From positions 94,234 through 158,233 of the forward strand of contig NZ_FQVI01000009.1 of the NCBI RefSeq assembly GCF_900129135.1: DNA of 64,000 nt. Direction: 5' to 3'. This stretch comes from Lactonifactor longoviformis DSM 17459 (GTDB lineage: Bacteria; Bacillota; Clostridia; Lachnospirales; Lachnospiraceae). Each line of letters opens with the position of its first letter. Position 1 is the stretch's first letter. Of the stretch, positions 46,198 to 54,857 are shown one piece after another. The position numbers were made by a program, and so were the translations under genes. Below the pieces are notes generated by a model. The model worked only from the letters and a program-made list of their open reading frames with translations. It was not told the DNA's origin and did no database searches.

Positions 46198-47406
46198 ATG
46201 ACTATTAAAGAACGTATTCTGGCTACTCTGAAGGGGGAGCCCACGGATGCTTTGCCTTTTGTCCCTCGCCTGGATATATGGTACAATGCAAATTCCAGAA
46301 ATGGTACTTTGCCGGCCCCTTACAGACATGCCACACTGAAAGAAATAACCGATGATCTGGAATTGGGATACCATGCAATTATTCCGGATTTTAAGGATTT
46401 TATAAACCCGGAGGACGGGGATTTGGATGTAGGCATAGGTATTTATCATCTGAAGAACCACCCTTACCGGTTAAAGCTCCACAATGTCAGACGCACCCAT
46501 CAGTGGACAGGCGATGGTATTCTGAAAGTCAGATATGAAACGCCGAAAGGCGATATCACCACCACTGTTGTGCACAATAAGGAGATGAAAAAAAACGGGA
46601 TTACACTGTATGTGATTCGTGAACATGCCATCAAATCCCCGCAAGACTATGCTGCTATGGCATATATTTTTGAAAATATGGAAGTAATCCCTGATTACAG
46701 CAATTACTCACAGTTTCAGCAGGAATACATCGGTGATCGGGGGGTAGCAGTTGCCTTGTCTGCCATGTGGGCTTCCCCCGGCCATTATCTGATTAAGGAA
46801 CTGATGGCTTTTGATACGTATTATTATGAACAGTACGATAATCCGGAGGAGATGGATGCTTTCATACAGCAAATCACTCCTTTTTGCCAGAAACTTTTTG
46901 ATGCGGCAATCAATAGTCCTGCGGAAATTATTCTGTCCGGAGCCAATTATGACGCATCATTTACCGCACCTGCAATGTACGAGGAATATATTCTTCCGGC
47001 TCTTAGGCAGCAGTCCGAAATCGCCCACAGCAAAGGAAAATTCATAGCAACTCATACAGATGGAGAAAACACGGGACTTCTGGAATTATATAAACGGTCT
47101 GGTTTTGATCTTGCAGATTCTATCTGCCCTGCACCTATGACCAAAATTTCACTGGAGGATACCCGGCGCATCTTTGACGGAACGTGTACCATCTGGGGAG
47201 GAATCCCCTCTATCTCCGTATTGGAGGACTCTATGGATGATGTGACGTTTCAGAGATTTATAGATCAAAAATTTGAAAATCTCGGGCGGGGAGATCACTT
47301 GATTTTATCTGTAGCAGACACCGTGCCTCCTGCCGCCAAGTTTGAGCGGATTCTCTATCTTCAGAAAAAAGCCCGGGAATTTGGTCCTGTAATGCCTTCC
47401 TTATAA
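46198..47406 (+). CDS. Uroporphyrinogen decarboxylase family protein, divergent from MtaA
   Basis: 402-aa URO-D-fold protein with the family start TIKERILATLKGEPTDALPFVPRLD. In place of MtaA's HxC it has HTDGEN, and a single Cys in ADSICPAPMTK, so the zinc site differs. A strong AAAGGAGGACTCT site precedes the ATG. It is divergent from the CdaR-type regulator and likely part of the same regulon. The reaction is unknown; methyl transfer or decarboxylation is possible. Confidence 0.78.
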   Translation: MTIKERILATLKGEPTDALPFVPRLDIWYNANSRNGTLPAPYRHATLKEITDDLELGYHAIIPDFKDFINPEDGDLDVGIGIYHLKNHPYRLKLHNVRRTHQWTGDGILKVRYETPKGDITTTVVHNKEMKKNGITLYVIREHAIKSPQDYAAMAYIFENMEVIPDYSNYSQFQQEYIGDRGVAVALSAMWASPGHYLIKELMAFDTYYYEQYDNPEEMDAFIQQITPFCQKLFDAAINSPAEIILSGANYDASFTAPAMYEEYILPALRQQSEIAHSKGKFIATHTDGENTGLLELYKRSGFDLADSICPAPMTKISLEDTRRIFDGTCTIWGGIPSISVLEDSMDDVTFQRFIDQKFENLGRGDHLILSVADTVPPAAKFERILYLQKKAREFGPVMPSL

Positions 47407-47412
47407 ATACAA

Positions 47413-47453
47413 CAAGGCACAAATCTCTAAAATCATCTGAGATTTGTGCCTTG
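47413..47453. terminator. Bidirectional terminator
   Basis: Perfect 15-bp arms CAAGGCACAAATCTC and GAGATTTGTGCCTTG between convergent genes. Confidence 0.9.
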
Positions 47454-47465
47454 TGTTCCTCCGAA

Positions 47466-48836
47466 CTATTTTAAAAACATCCTCAAAAGCTTCTCTTTTC
47501 CTGAAGTATACGGCTGATAACGGATGGGGAGATCGATCCAGTTGTATTTTTTTACCATGCTTTTTTTATGGCTGAAGGTATCAAAACTAAGCTTCCCATG
47601 GTAGCTTCCCATACCGCTGCCTCCCACACCTCCGAAGCCCATCCGGGAGGTCGCCAGATGGATAATGGTGTCATTCACACACCCGCCTCCAAAAGAAAGG
47701 CTGCCCAGGATCTTTTTTTCTGTCTCTCTGCTCCTTGTAAACAGATAGAGGGCCAGGGGCTTTTCTCTCTCCCGGACAAAAGAGACAGCCTCCTCCAATG
47801 TATCATAGGTGAGGACCGGGAGAACCGGTCCGAAAATCTCTTCCTGCATGACAGGAGACTCCCCGGTAATGTGATCCAACACCGTAGGCGCTATCTGCAG
47901 AGTCTTTTCACAGCCATATCCGCCCTCCAGAATCTCCTCCCCCTGAATAAGTCCCAGAACCCTGCGGTAATGTTTTTCATTGATCATCTTGGGATAATCC
48001 GGGTTTTTCAGGGGCTCTTTCCCCAGCATTGCGGTGATCCAGTGCCGAACATACCCCAGCAGTTCTGTTTTGACAGAACGATGCACTAACAGATAGTCAG
48101 GCGCCACACAAGTCTGTCCGCTGTTCAGATATTTTCCGAACACCAGACGTTTGGCAGCCAGCTTCAGATCAGCAGTCTCATCTATGATACACGGACTTTT
48201 TCCTCCCAGCTCCAACGTAACCGGCGTAAGATACCTGGATGCCTTTTCCATCACCATTTTTCCCACCTGAACACCGCCGGTAAAGAATATATAGTCAAAC
48301 CGCTGCTCCAGTAGCTGGGTATTCTCATGGCGCCCCCCCTCGACCACAGCCACGTACTCTTCCGGAAAAGCCTCACTTATCATCTTTTTGATTACCGCTG
48401 AGGTTGCCGGGGAATAGGCAGAGGGCTTCAGGACACAGCAGTTGCCGGCGGCAACTGCACCGATCAATGGTTCCAGGCACAGCATAAACGGGTAATTCCA
48501 GGGGGACATAACAAGGGTTACCCCATACGGCTCGGGGATTACATAGCTTTTCGCATGGAACTGAGACAATGGGGTCAGAACCTTCTGTTCTCTCATCCAT
48601 TTTGCCAGATGCTTTCTTGCATAAGAAAGCTCACTCAAAGTAAGCCCTACCTCTGTCATAAAGGATTCAAAGGAAGATTTATTCAGATCCGAGGATAAAG
48701 CCCTTTGTATTTCCTGTTCGTTCCTTTTGATGGAAGCTTCCAGCCGCTCCAGCGCCTTCATTCGGAACCCGCAGCTTCTGGTCTTTCCTGTATAGAAATA
48801 TGCTCTCTGCTTTTTTACTAATTCTTCAATCTCCAT
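47466..48836 (-). CDS. Aldehyde dehydrogenase (class 3-like)
   Basis: 456-aa NAD(P)-dependent dehydrogenase. Catalytic Glu lies in TLELGGKSP, nucleophile Cys in NSGQTCVAPDYLL, and the C-terminal VNDTIIHLATSRMGFGGVGGSGMGSYHGKLSFDTFSHKKS is typical of the short class 3 (ALDH3/YwdH) enzymes. It is 83 bp downstream of an iron alcohol dehydrogenase gene, so the two can interconvert alcohol, aldehyde and acid. Confidence 0.93.
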   Translation of the reverse strand: MEIEELVKKQRAYFYTGKTRSCGFRMKALERLEASIKRNEQEIQRALSSDLNKSSFESFMTEVGLTLSELSYARKHLAKWMREQKVLTPLSQFHAKSYVIPEPYGVTLVMSPWNYPFMLCLEPLIGAVAAGNCCVLKPSAYSPATSAVIKKMISEAFPEEYVAVVEGGRHENTQLLEQRFDYIFFTGGVQVGKMVMEKASRYLTPVTLELGGKSPCIIDETADLKLAAKRLVFGKYLNSGQTCVAPDYLLVHRSVKTELLGYVRHWITAMLGKEPLKNPDYPKMINEKHYRRVLGLIQGEEILEGGYGCEKTLQIAPTVLDHITGESPVMQEEIFGPVLPVLTYDTLEEAVSFVREREKPLALYLFTRSRETEKKILGSLSFGGGCVNDTIIHLATSRMGFGGVGGSGMGSYHGKLSFDTFSHKKSMVKKYNWIDLPIRYQPYTSGKEKLLRMFLK

Positions 48837-48919
48837 AAATACCTCCCTGAAACTTCTGCATCTATGCCTGTTCTGATTTGGTAACCGTAAGTATACTCCA
48901 TCTTTCAGGTCCTGTCAAT

Positions 48920-50104
48920 TTAGTATGCTTGTTTTAGAAGCTCCAGAATATCTCCCACTCCGGCCTGCCGGGGATTTACTATCATTGCTCCGTCATTGAC
49001 CGCCGTGTTCGCCGCCTGCTGAAAATCTTCTTCCTTTACGCCCAATTCCTTCAGGCTAAGGGGAAGGCCGCAGACATTGTGAAGTCTGCTTTCTATATTG
49101 CGTATCTCCCTTATCAGCTGCTCTGCCCTCTCCTTTGCAGGTGTTCTGCTATAGATGTCGTCCCCCGCCAGGTACAGCAGGAGTTCCCCATACTCTTTTC
49201 TGCATTTTTCCAGGTTATATTCCATTCCGTAAGGCAGGAGTACAGTCATAGCATCGCCGTGGGGGATATGGCAGACACCCCCAAGGGCATGCCCCACCGC
49301 ATGGACAATACCTACCATGGAGTTGGAAAAAGCGGCGCCTGCCATCATAGATGCGTTTGCCATTGCAAGCCTTGCCTCTTTATTTTTTCCGTTTGCGGCG
49401 GCCTTCTCCAGGTAGGTGCCGATCATCTTTACAGCAGATATAGCATAGGCGTCACTGAGAGGATTTTTCTGAAGGCAGCTGTATGCCTCAATGGCATGGC
49501 ATAGGGCGTCCATCCCTGTGGAGGCAGTCATCCTGGGAGGTAATGTCTCTGTCATACGGACATCCAGAACCGCCACATCTGGCTGAAGATAGTAAGAGAT
49601 GAATTCCATTTTCAGCTTTCTTGCCTCATTTTTTATTACTGCCACCAGAGTGGACTCGGATCCGGTTCCGGATGTTGTGGGGATGGCGATGAAGGGGATC
49701 TGCTCTCCTCTTTTCATACTCTCACATCCAAGAATTTCCATAATGTCCCCCGCATGCTGGGAGAGAATTATCCTTGCGCCTTTTGCAGTATCGATCACGG
49801 ATCCGCCGCCCACCGCTACAATGCCGTCGCAGTTATTTTCCTTATAATAGCTTCCGATACGGTTAACGACTTCCAGGGAAGAGTCTGCAGGGATATCTGT
49901 ATAGATCCCCCCAATCTCTGTTCCCCCTGAGAGAAGGGCATCCAGCACCACCTGGAGGGTTCCCAGCTTTTGCAGCATCCGATCCGACAAAATCAGAGGC
50001 CGCAGGCAGCCCAAGTTATCTAGTTCCACCGGTATATTTTCCAAAGCAAAAGCTCCCGAAAGAATCTTCGCAGAGCTCTGAAATTCATAATATTCTGGTA
50101 TCAT
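48920..50104 (-). CDS. Iron-containing alcohol dehydrogenase
   Basis: 394-aa group III dehydrogenase. The NAD-binding region has GGGSVIDTAKGA and PTTSGTGSESTLVAVI. Metal ligands are His in MDALCHAIEAY, and in HAVGHALGGVCHIPHGDAM. The ATG at 50104 matches the family start; a GTG at 50134 extends it by ten residues. It lies between the aldehyde dehydrogenase gene and a hypothetical gene and probably shares their transcript. Confidence 0.93.
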   Translation of the reverse strand: MIPEYYEFQSSAKILSGAFALENIPVELDNLGCLRPLILSDRMLQKLGTLQVVLDALLSGGTEIGGIYTDIPADSSLEVVNRIGSYYKENNCDGIVAVGGGSVIDTAKGARIILSQHAGDIMEILGCESMKRGEQIPFIAIPTTSGTGSESTLVAVIKNEARKLKMEFISYYLQPDVAVLDVRMTETLPPRMTASTGMDALCHAIEAYSCLQKNPLSDAYAISAVKMIGTYLEKAAANGKNKEARLAMANASMMAGAAFSNSMVGIVHAVGHALGGVCHIPHGDAMTVLLPYGMEYNLEKCRKEYGELLLYLAGDDIYSRTPAKERAEQLIREIRNIESRLHNVCGLPLSLKELGVKEEDFQQAANTAVNDGAMIVNPRQAGVGDILELLKQAY

Positions 50105-50136
50105 AGTTTTATCTTTTTCCTTTCTCTGATGCACCG

Positions 50137-50718
50137 TCAGCTGGCCCCGCCGGCCGTTCTGGCAGTATAGGTAATCTTATTCTCTCTTGTCATCCGGTAG
50201 CGTCCTGACAGAATTCCCCCTGCAATACGGATGTACAAGCCAAGGGCACTCATCTCTTTTTCCGGGATCTCCTTTAGAATTCTTCGGATAATAAATTGGG
50301 GAAACAGATATGCTTCCGCCAAATCCACACTTCTTGAAAAGGACATGGCAGTCCCAATATCACCCTTCATGGTAAATCCGTGGGCGGCATAAGCCCCCGC
50401 GATTCCCATCTGTCCTGTGAAAACTAAAAAGGCACTGTCAATACTTTTAAACTGAAAACAGGTATCATAGTCAGACTGTACCCTGGGATCCAGCCGCTCC
50501 AATCCTCTGCCGGTCTTTCTGATATATAGACTCGGACCATCTTTCTGGCACTGCAGACAATATGTCATTCCATGTTTCCAGCTGTCAACCTCTCTTTGTA
50601 TCCGGGAATCTCTTTTGTATAATTCAAACAGCCCTCCGTAGAGAACATAAAGGACAATTCTTTCTGTTCTCTTCTTTATACGGTTGCTCCATTTCTTTTT
50701 CCTACTCATGTTGTTCAT
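50137..50718 (-). CDS. Conserved protein of unknown function (possibly SCP2-like)
   Basis: 193 aa. It has a basic start, a hydrophobic patch at about 20-33 (IVLYVLYGGLFELY), and a C-terminal region AAHGFTMKGDIGTAMSFSRSVDLAEAYLFP that recalls lipid-binding SCP2-type proteins. That resemblance is weak and from memory. It is first in the row with iron alcohol and aldehyde dehydrogenases (gap 33 bp to the alcohol dehydrogenase ATG), suggesting handling of a hydrophobic substrate. Confidence 0.6.
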   Translation of the reverse strand: MNNMSRKKKWSNRIKKRTERIVLYVLYGGLFELYKRDSRIQREVDSWKHGMTYCLQCQKDGPSLYIRKTGRGLERLDPRVQSDYDTCFQFKSIDSAFLVFTGQMGIAGAYAAHGFTMKGDIGTAMSFSRSVDLAEAYLFPQFIIRRILKEIPEKEMSALGLYIRIAGGILSGRYRMTRENKITYTARTAGGAS

Positions 50719-50840
50719 AGATCCGTCACCTTTGTCCTCATTCAGTTTACAGAATACCTCTTTATTGGTATCTGCTGGAAGTATATCATATTTTTATTTG
50801 TATTTCAATTATTTTGATTTACAAAATATTTGAAATAAAA

Positions 50841-50928
50841 AGGGGACAGGGGAAATTGAAAATGGGACACCCCTGCCCTAATTTGGGACGTGTTCTTTCT
50901 AGAAAGAACACGTCCCAAAAGTTGTCCC
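50841..50928 (+). repeat. REP-like palindromic element, copy R4
   Basis: GGGACAGG, GGGACACC and GGGACGTG start at 50843, 50864 and 50885, again 21 bp apart, with a perfect 32-bp palindrome at 50885-50916 (centre TTTCTAGAAA). It lies about 34 kb from the RAYT gene and runs into the 3' end of the FAD oxidoreductase gene. Confidence 0.92.
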
Positions 50929-52317
50929 CAAAATACTTCTGGCAACGCTGATACCGTTTGCAGATGCCTGCTGCAGCCCTCTGGTGACGGATGCTCCGTC
51001 CCCCACTGCCCGCAGTCCTTTGATGCTGGTCTGGAATTCTCTGTCCACAACTACTTTATTGGAATAGAATTTTACTTCCACCCCGTACAGAAGGGTTTCA
51101 TCGCTTGCAATCCCCGGGGTTACTTTATCTAGGGCATCAATCATCTCAGCAATATCTACCATGATCCTGTGGGGAAAGACCAGAGACAGATCTCCTGGTA
51201 CTGCGTCTTTCAGGGTTGGAATCAGGTTATTTCTGCACAGCCGCTCTTCTGTCGTACGCCGGCCCCTGCGGAAGTCGCCGAAGGTCTGCACCATGATTTT
51301 GCCGTCGCAGAGCATATTGCTCAGCTGGGCAATCTGTTTGCCGTACTCGATGGGTGTCTTGAAAGGTTTCGTGAAGTTTTTAGACACCAGCAGAGCAAAG
51401 TTGGTGTTATTTGTCTTATATTCCTGAGATTTGTAAGCATGTCCATTGACCACTGCCAATCCATTTTCGTAGTATTCCGTGGCGACCTCTCCGGAAGGGT
51501 TTGTGCAGAAGGTACGCACTTTGTCGTCAAAGGTAGGTGTGTGGTACACCAACTTTGCCTCGTAGAGGTTCTTATTCAGAAAATCCATCACCTCGTCCCG
51601 CACTTCTACACGCACCCCGATGTCTACGGTTCCCACATTTGTCTCTATGCCGTGGTCCCGGCAGATGTGGCTGAACCAGTCTGCCCCTTCCCTTCCCACA
51701 GCGGCCACAAATTCTGTGCCCTCATAGCGTTCCCCGTCTTCTGTCACTACTGCCTTTGCCTGATTGTCTGTAATCTCAATATCTGTCACCATGGTATTGA
51801 ATTTCATCACAATCCCTTGTTCCAGCAGAAAATCCTGGAGACGGTGATAGATCTTGTATCCCTCTTCCGTACCCAGATGGCGGATGGGACACTCTACCAG
51901 CTTAAGATTAGCCATAATGGCTTTTCTGCGTATCTCTCGGATCTCTGCCTCCTTGTCCACACCGTACACCTTTGTGTCTGCCCCGAACTTCAGATAAACA
52001 TTGTCGGATTCTTTCAATAATTTTACAGTTTCCTCATACCCAAGAATCTCGGGAAGATTTCCTCCTACATCAGGAGATAAAGACAATTTCCCGTCTGAAA
52101 ATGCCCCTGCTCCCGCAAAGCCTGTGGTAATGGCACAGGGCTGACATCCCATACACTTATTCGTTTTCCGTTTGGGACACTGCCTTTTTTCAATCGAGCG
52201 CCCCTTCTCAATCATTAGAATTTTCATATCCGGTTTCTGACGAATCAGCTCATAAGCGCAGAAGATACCGGATGGTCCTGCCCCGACAATAATTACATCA
52301 TATTTGTTACATCCCAT
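50899..52317 (-). CDS. FAD-dependent oxidoreductase (COG2509-like) ending inside a REP element
   Basis: 472-aa flavoprotein. It has the N-terminal dinucleotide motif VIIVGAGPSGIF, a Cys cluster CPKRKTNKCMGCQPC (about 47-62), and TTGFAGAGAFSDGKL. The C-terminal FAD closing region is LRAVGDGASVTRGLQQASANG. The final residues after SVARSILG (TTFGTCSF) and the TAG stop are encoded by the palindrome of REP copy R4, so the native terminus was replaced or the stop created by the insertion. Function unknown. It follows the Maf/HAD operon after a hairpin. Confidence 0.85.
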   Translation of the reverse strand: MGCNKYDVIIVGAGPSGIFCAYELIRQKPDMKILMIEKGRSIEKRQCPKRKTNKCMGCQPCAITTGFAGAGAFSDGKLSLSPDVGGNLPEILGYEETVKLLKESDNVYLKFGADTKVYGVDKEAEIREIRRKAIMANLKLVECPIRHLGTEEGYKIYHRLQDFLLEQGIVMKFNTMVTDIEITDNQAKAVVTEDGERYEGTEFVAAVGREGADWFSHICRDHGIETNVGTVDIGVRVEVRDEVMDFLNKNLYEAKLVYHTPTFDDKVRTFCTNPSGEVATEYYENGLAVVNGHAYKSQEYKTNNTNFALLVSKNFTKPFKTPIEYGKQIAQLSNMLCDGKIMVQTFGDFRRGRRTTEERLCRNNLIPTLKDAVPGDLSLVFPHRIMVDIAEMIDALDKVTPGIASDETLLYGVEVKFYSNKVVVDREFQTSIKGLRAVGDGASVTRGLQQASANGISVARSILGTTFGTCSF

Positions 52318-52344
52318 TTGTGTCTCTCCTTTTTCTGTCTCTCA

Positions 52345-52406
52345 CAGCAGTAAGCTGCCCGACAGTCTGCCCTCTAAAGGCCGGCCTGACGGACAGCTTA
52401 CTGCTG
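52345..52406 (-). terminator. Long inverted repeat between the HAD/Maf operon and the FAD oxidoreductase
   Basis: Perfect 13-bp arms CAGCAGTAAGCTG and CAGCTTACTGCTG with a 36-base GC-rich loop, 28 bp after the 87-aa gene stop. It lacks a clean T run, so it may be an attenuator or mRNA stabiliser rather than a full terminator. Confidence 0.6.
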
Positions 52407-52433
52407 TTCTGTCTTTTCCATGTAAAACGCCTC

Positions 52434-52697
52434 TCAGCCCTCTACAATCAGATACTGCCCGTTGGGCAGTTTGAACACTTCGCTGGCTTCCTCCAGCTCA
52501 TCATTGCTCATGGTTTCTACATCCATCCCGCTCTCGTCAAAATATGCCCGAACTTCCTCCATGGAATCCACCACAACAGCCATGCAGTCCTCCAGAAACG
52601 CCTCTGCTTCTTCCAGTGTCTCTGCCACTGGTTCATCAAATAACTGTTCTTGATGACTTAAGAAATACGCCAAACACTCATCACTGTACTCTTCCAT
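52434..52697 (-). CDS. Small acidic conserved protein, unknown function
   Basis: 87 aa, strongly acidic (many Glu and Asp), soluble, predicted mostly helical. The ATG at 52697 overlaps the stop of the upstream Cof-type HAD gene by one base, supporting real translation. I do not recognise the family. Confidence 0.7.
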   Translation of the reverse strand: MEEYSDECLAYFLSHQEQLFDEPVAETLEEAEAFLEDCMAVVVDSMEEVRAYFDESGMDVETMSNDELEEASEVFKLPNGQYLIVEG

Positions 52698-53485
52698 TAT
52701 ACTCTGCCTCCTTTTTCTATAATTTTCTTTAATACAGGTTCTACTCTCTCTGCAGAATATCTGCAGATTTGTCTTACCCCTTCCTGGGCATTGGTCATAG
52801 CGTAACTGTACTTTACCGCCTGCAGCATTTCCACGTCATTATAGTGGTCTCCAAATGCCATACATTCCTCCGGCCGGATCCCCAGCTGTCTCTGCAGCCG
52901 TTTTATAGCGCTGCCTTTATTCGCCCCCACAGGAGTCATATCCAGCCAGACACTGCCGGATGTGACTACAGTTACTTTTGATCCGAAGGTTTCCTTCCAG
53001 TAATCTTCTGACTGAGCAATCCCCCTTTCGTCGTACACTGAGATCTTCATATATTCTTCTTCTACTGCGAAAATGTCGTCTACAACGGTTACATGATTCT
53101 TGACAACATTGACCATGTGATTATAATAAGCGGGGCTCTTCGGCTGAATATAACAGGTACGTTCCCCGGATAGCAGAATCTCTGCATTGTCCTTATTCCA
53201 TATGGTATGCATGATCTCCTGTCCTAATTCTCTGGGCAGGATATCTTTATGTAATATTTTATTTTTATACTGTGAGAGGCACCCATTTTCCGCAATATAG
53301 GCAATTTCTTCCCTCACAGGTGCAAACAGGCGTTCCAGATTGGGAATCTGTCTGCCGCTGGCAGCCACAAACAAAATTCCCATTTGCGTGAGCCGGTGTA
53401 CCAGCTCCCACATCTCCGGTTCCAGATCGCGTTTTCCATCCTGCAGAAGTGTGCCGTCCAAATCGCTGGCTATCATCTTAAGCAT
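52697..53485 (-). CDS. Cof-type HAD-IIB phosphatase
   Basis: 262-aa sugar-phosphate/cofactor phosphatase. Motif I MIASDLDGTLLQDG lies at the N terminus, motif II is VAASGRQ, and motif IV is CMAFGDHYNDVEML, with a C2-type cap between. The ATG at 53485 is 9 bases after GGAGG; an ATG at 53494 lies one base from it and is rejected. It overlaps the upstream HAD gene. Confidence 0.93.
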   Translation of the reverse strand: MLKMIASDLDGTLLQDGKRDLEPEMWELVHRLTQMGILFVAASGRQIPNLERLFAPVREEIAYIAENGCLSQYKNKILHKDILPRELGQEIMHTIWNKDNAEILLSGERTCYIQPKSPAYYNHMVNVVKNHVTVVDDIFAVEEEYMKISVYDERGIAQSEDYWKETFGSKVTVVTSGSVWLDMTPVGANKGSAIKRLQRQLGIRPEECMAFGDHYNDVEMLQAVKYSYAMTNAQEGVRQICRYSAERVEPVLKKIIEKGGRV

Positions 53486-54146
53486 ACTGTCCATCCTCCA
53501 GGATCTCCAGAATTTGCTCCGGATGCTCTATCAAAAACTTAGCGTGATGTTCTCTTAATTCTTCTGCGGGCCGGAATCCCCAGGTTACCCCCACGGTATC
53601 CATTCCTGCAGCTCTTCCTGTATCCATATCTGTATTCGTATCCCCCAGGTACAGACATTCCGCCGGCTTTACTCCCAGCTTTTCAGCAAGGTACAGTGCT
53701 CCGTCCGGCGACGGCTTTTTGGGTATCTGCTCCGTCTGGCCCTGGATCATGGAGAAGAAACCCTTACCAAAAATAGTCTCCACCACATGAACCGCTTCCA
53801 AGTGGGGTTTGTTGGAAAATACGGCTATCTCTAGTCCCATGTGCTTTACAGCCTCCAAGACCGGAAAAATCCCCGGCATTGGCTTTACATGATATAAGGG
53901 ATCCATGGCAAACCACTTTCGAAAAAGAGTTTTCCCTTCCTCATAGTGCACCCCTGCGGTATCCCCGGCTGCTGCCAGAGCTCTTTTCAGTGCCGTATCC
54001 ACACCATCTCCGGCAAAATAATTATAATCTTTCACCGGCTGTGGGGGAAGGCCAAAGTGCTCCAGTACCATATTCCCTACTCTGGCAATAGACTCTACCG
54101 TGTCCGCCAGTGTGCCGTCCAGATCAAATATACACAGTTTATACAT
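53478..54146 (-). CDS. HAD-IA hydrolase, phosphoglycolate phosphatase-like
   Basis: 222-aa hydrolase. Motif I is CIFDLDGTLADT, motif II VFSNKP, motif III Lys in KKPSPDGALY, and motif IV YLGDTNTDMDTGRAAGM. Gph/PgmB-like; true substrate unknown. It overlaps both maf (8 bp) and the Cof-type gene (8 bp), giving a tightly coupled operon that may serve metabolite or nucleotide repair. Confidence 0.92.
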   Translation of the reverse strand: MYKLCIFDLDGTLADTVESIARVGNMVLEHFGLPPQPVKDYNYFAGDGVDTALKRALAAAGDTAGVHYEEGKTLFRKWFAMDPLYHVKPMPGIFPVLEAVKHMGLEIAVFSNKPHLEAVHVVETIFGKGFFSMIQGQTEQIPKKPSPDGALYLAEKLGVKPAECLYLGDTNTDMDTGRAAGMDTVGVTWGFRPAEELREHHAKFLIEHPEQILEILEDGQYA

Positions 54147-54735
54147 GAGAGATCCCTCCTCCGGGAATCCCTGCCCTTTTCAATTCCTGATACAGGCGGC
54201 TGACAGGAAGCCCAACCACATTATTATAATCTCCCCGGATCTCCTTCACAAATACGGCAAACCTCCCCTGTATTCCATAGGCGCCTGCCTTATCCATGGG
54301 TTCACCGCTCTCTACATATGCCCGGATCTCCTCCCGATTCATGGGATAAAATGTCACTGCCGTTTTTTCTGAAAATGTATGGACCTCACTGTGTTTCCCC
54401 TTCCGGACGATAAAAGTCACACCCGTATAGACCTCATGGGTTTTCCCCTGAAGGCTCTCGAGCATTTCTGCCGCCTCCTGCTTTGTAGAAGGCTTTCCCA
54501 AAACTTTTCCCTGAAAAAAAACGATGGTATCAGCCCCCAGTATAACTCTGTCTCCCCGAACCTTTTCGGCAATATCACTGCACTTTAGAAAGGATAATTC
54601 CTCCACTATCTCACTGGGTTCTGTCTTTGTAATTGTTTCCTCTGCATCACTCGGCCTTACCTCAAAGGAAATACCTGCCTGCTGCAGGAGTTCTCTCCGT
54701 CTCGGCGATGCTGATGCCAGTATCACGGGTTCCAT
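54139..54735 (-). CDS. maf: Maf family nucleoside triphosphate pyrophosphatase
   Basis: 198-aa house-cleaning enzyme that hydrolyses dTTP/UTP and modified nucleotides. It has the N-terminal Maf signature ASASPRRRELLQQAG, the catalytic-acid segment GADTIVFFQGKVLGKP, and DKAGAYGIQGRFAVFV. The length is normal. It is first gene of the maf-HAD-Cof-87aa operon. Confidence 0.96.
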   Translation of the reverse strand: MEPVILASASPRRRELLQQAGISFEVRPSDAEETITKTEPSEIVEELSFLKCSDIAEKVRGDRVILGADTIVFFQGKVLGKPSTKQEAAEMLESLQGKTHEVYTGVTFIVRKGKHSEVHTFSEKTAVTFYPMNREEIRAYVESGEPMDKAGAYGIQGRFAVFVKEIRGDYNNVVGLPVSRLYQELKRAGIPGGGISHV

Positions 54736-54857
54736 AATAACATCTCCTTGTCTGCTCTATCACTCTTTATATTTTCTGCTCTCCTGTCTGTCAGCCGGAA
54801 ACAGAACAGCCTGTCATCCAACCATATTATATCCTACGCTGTGACAGCAGACAAGAA

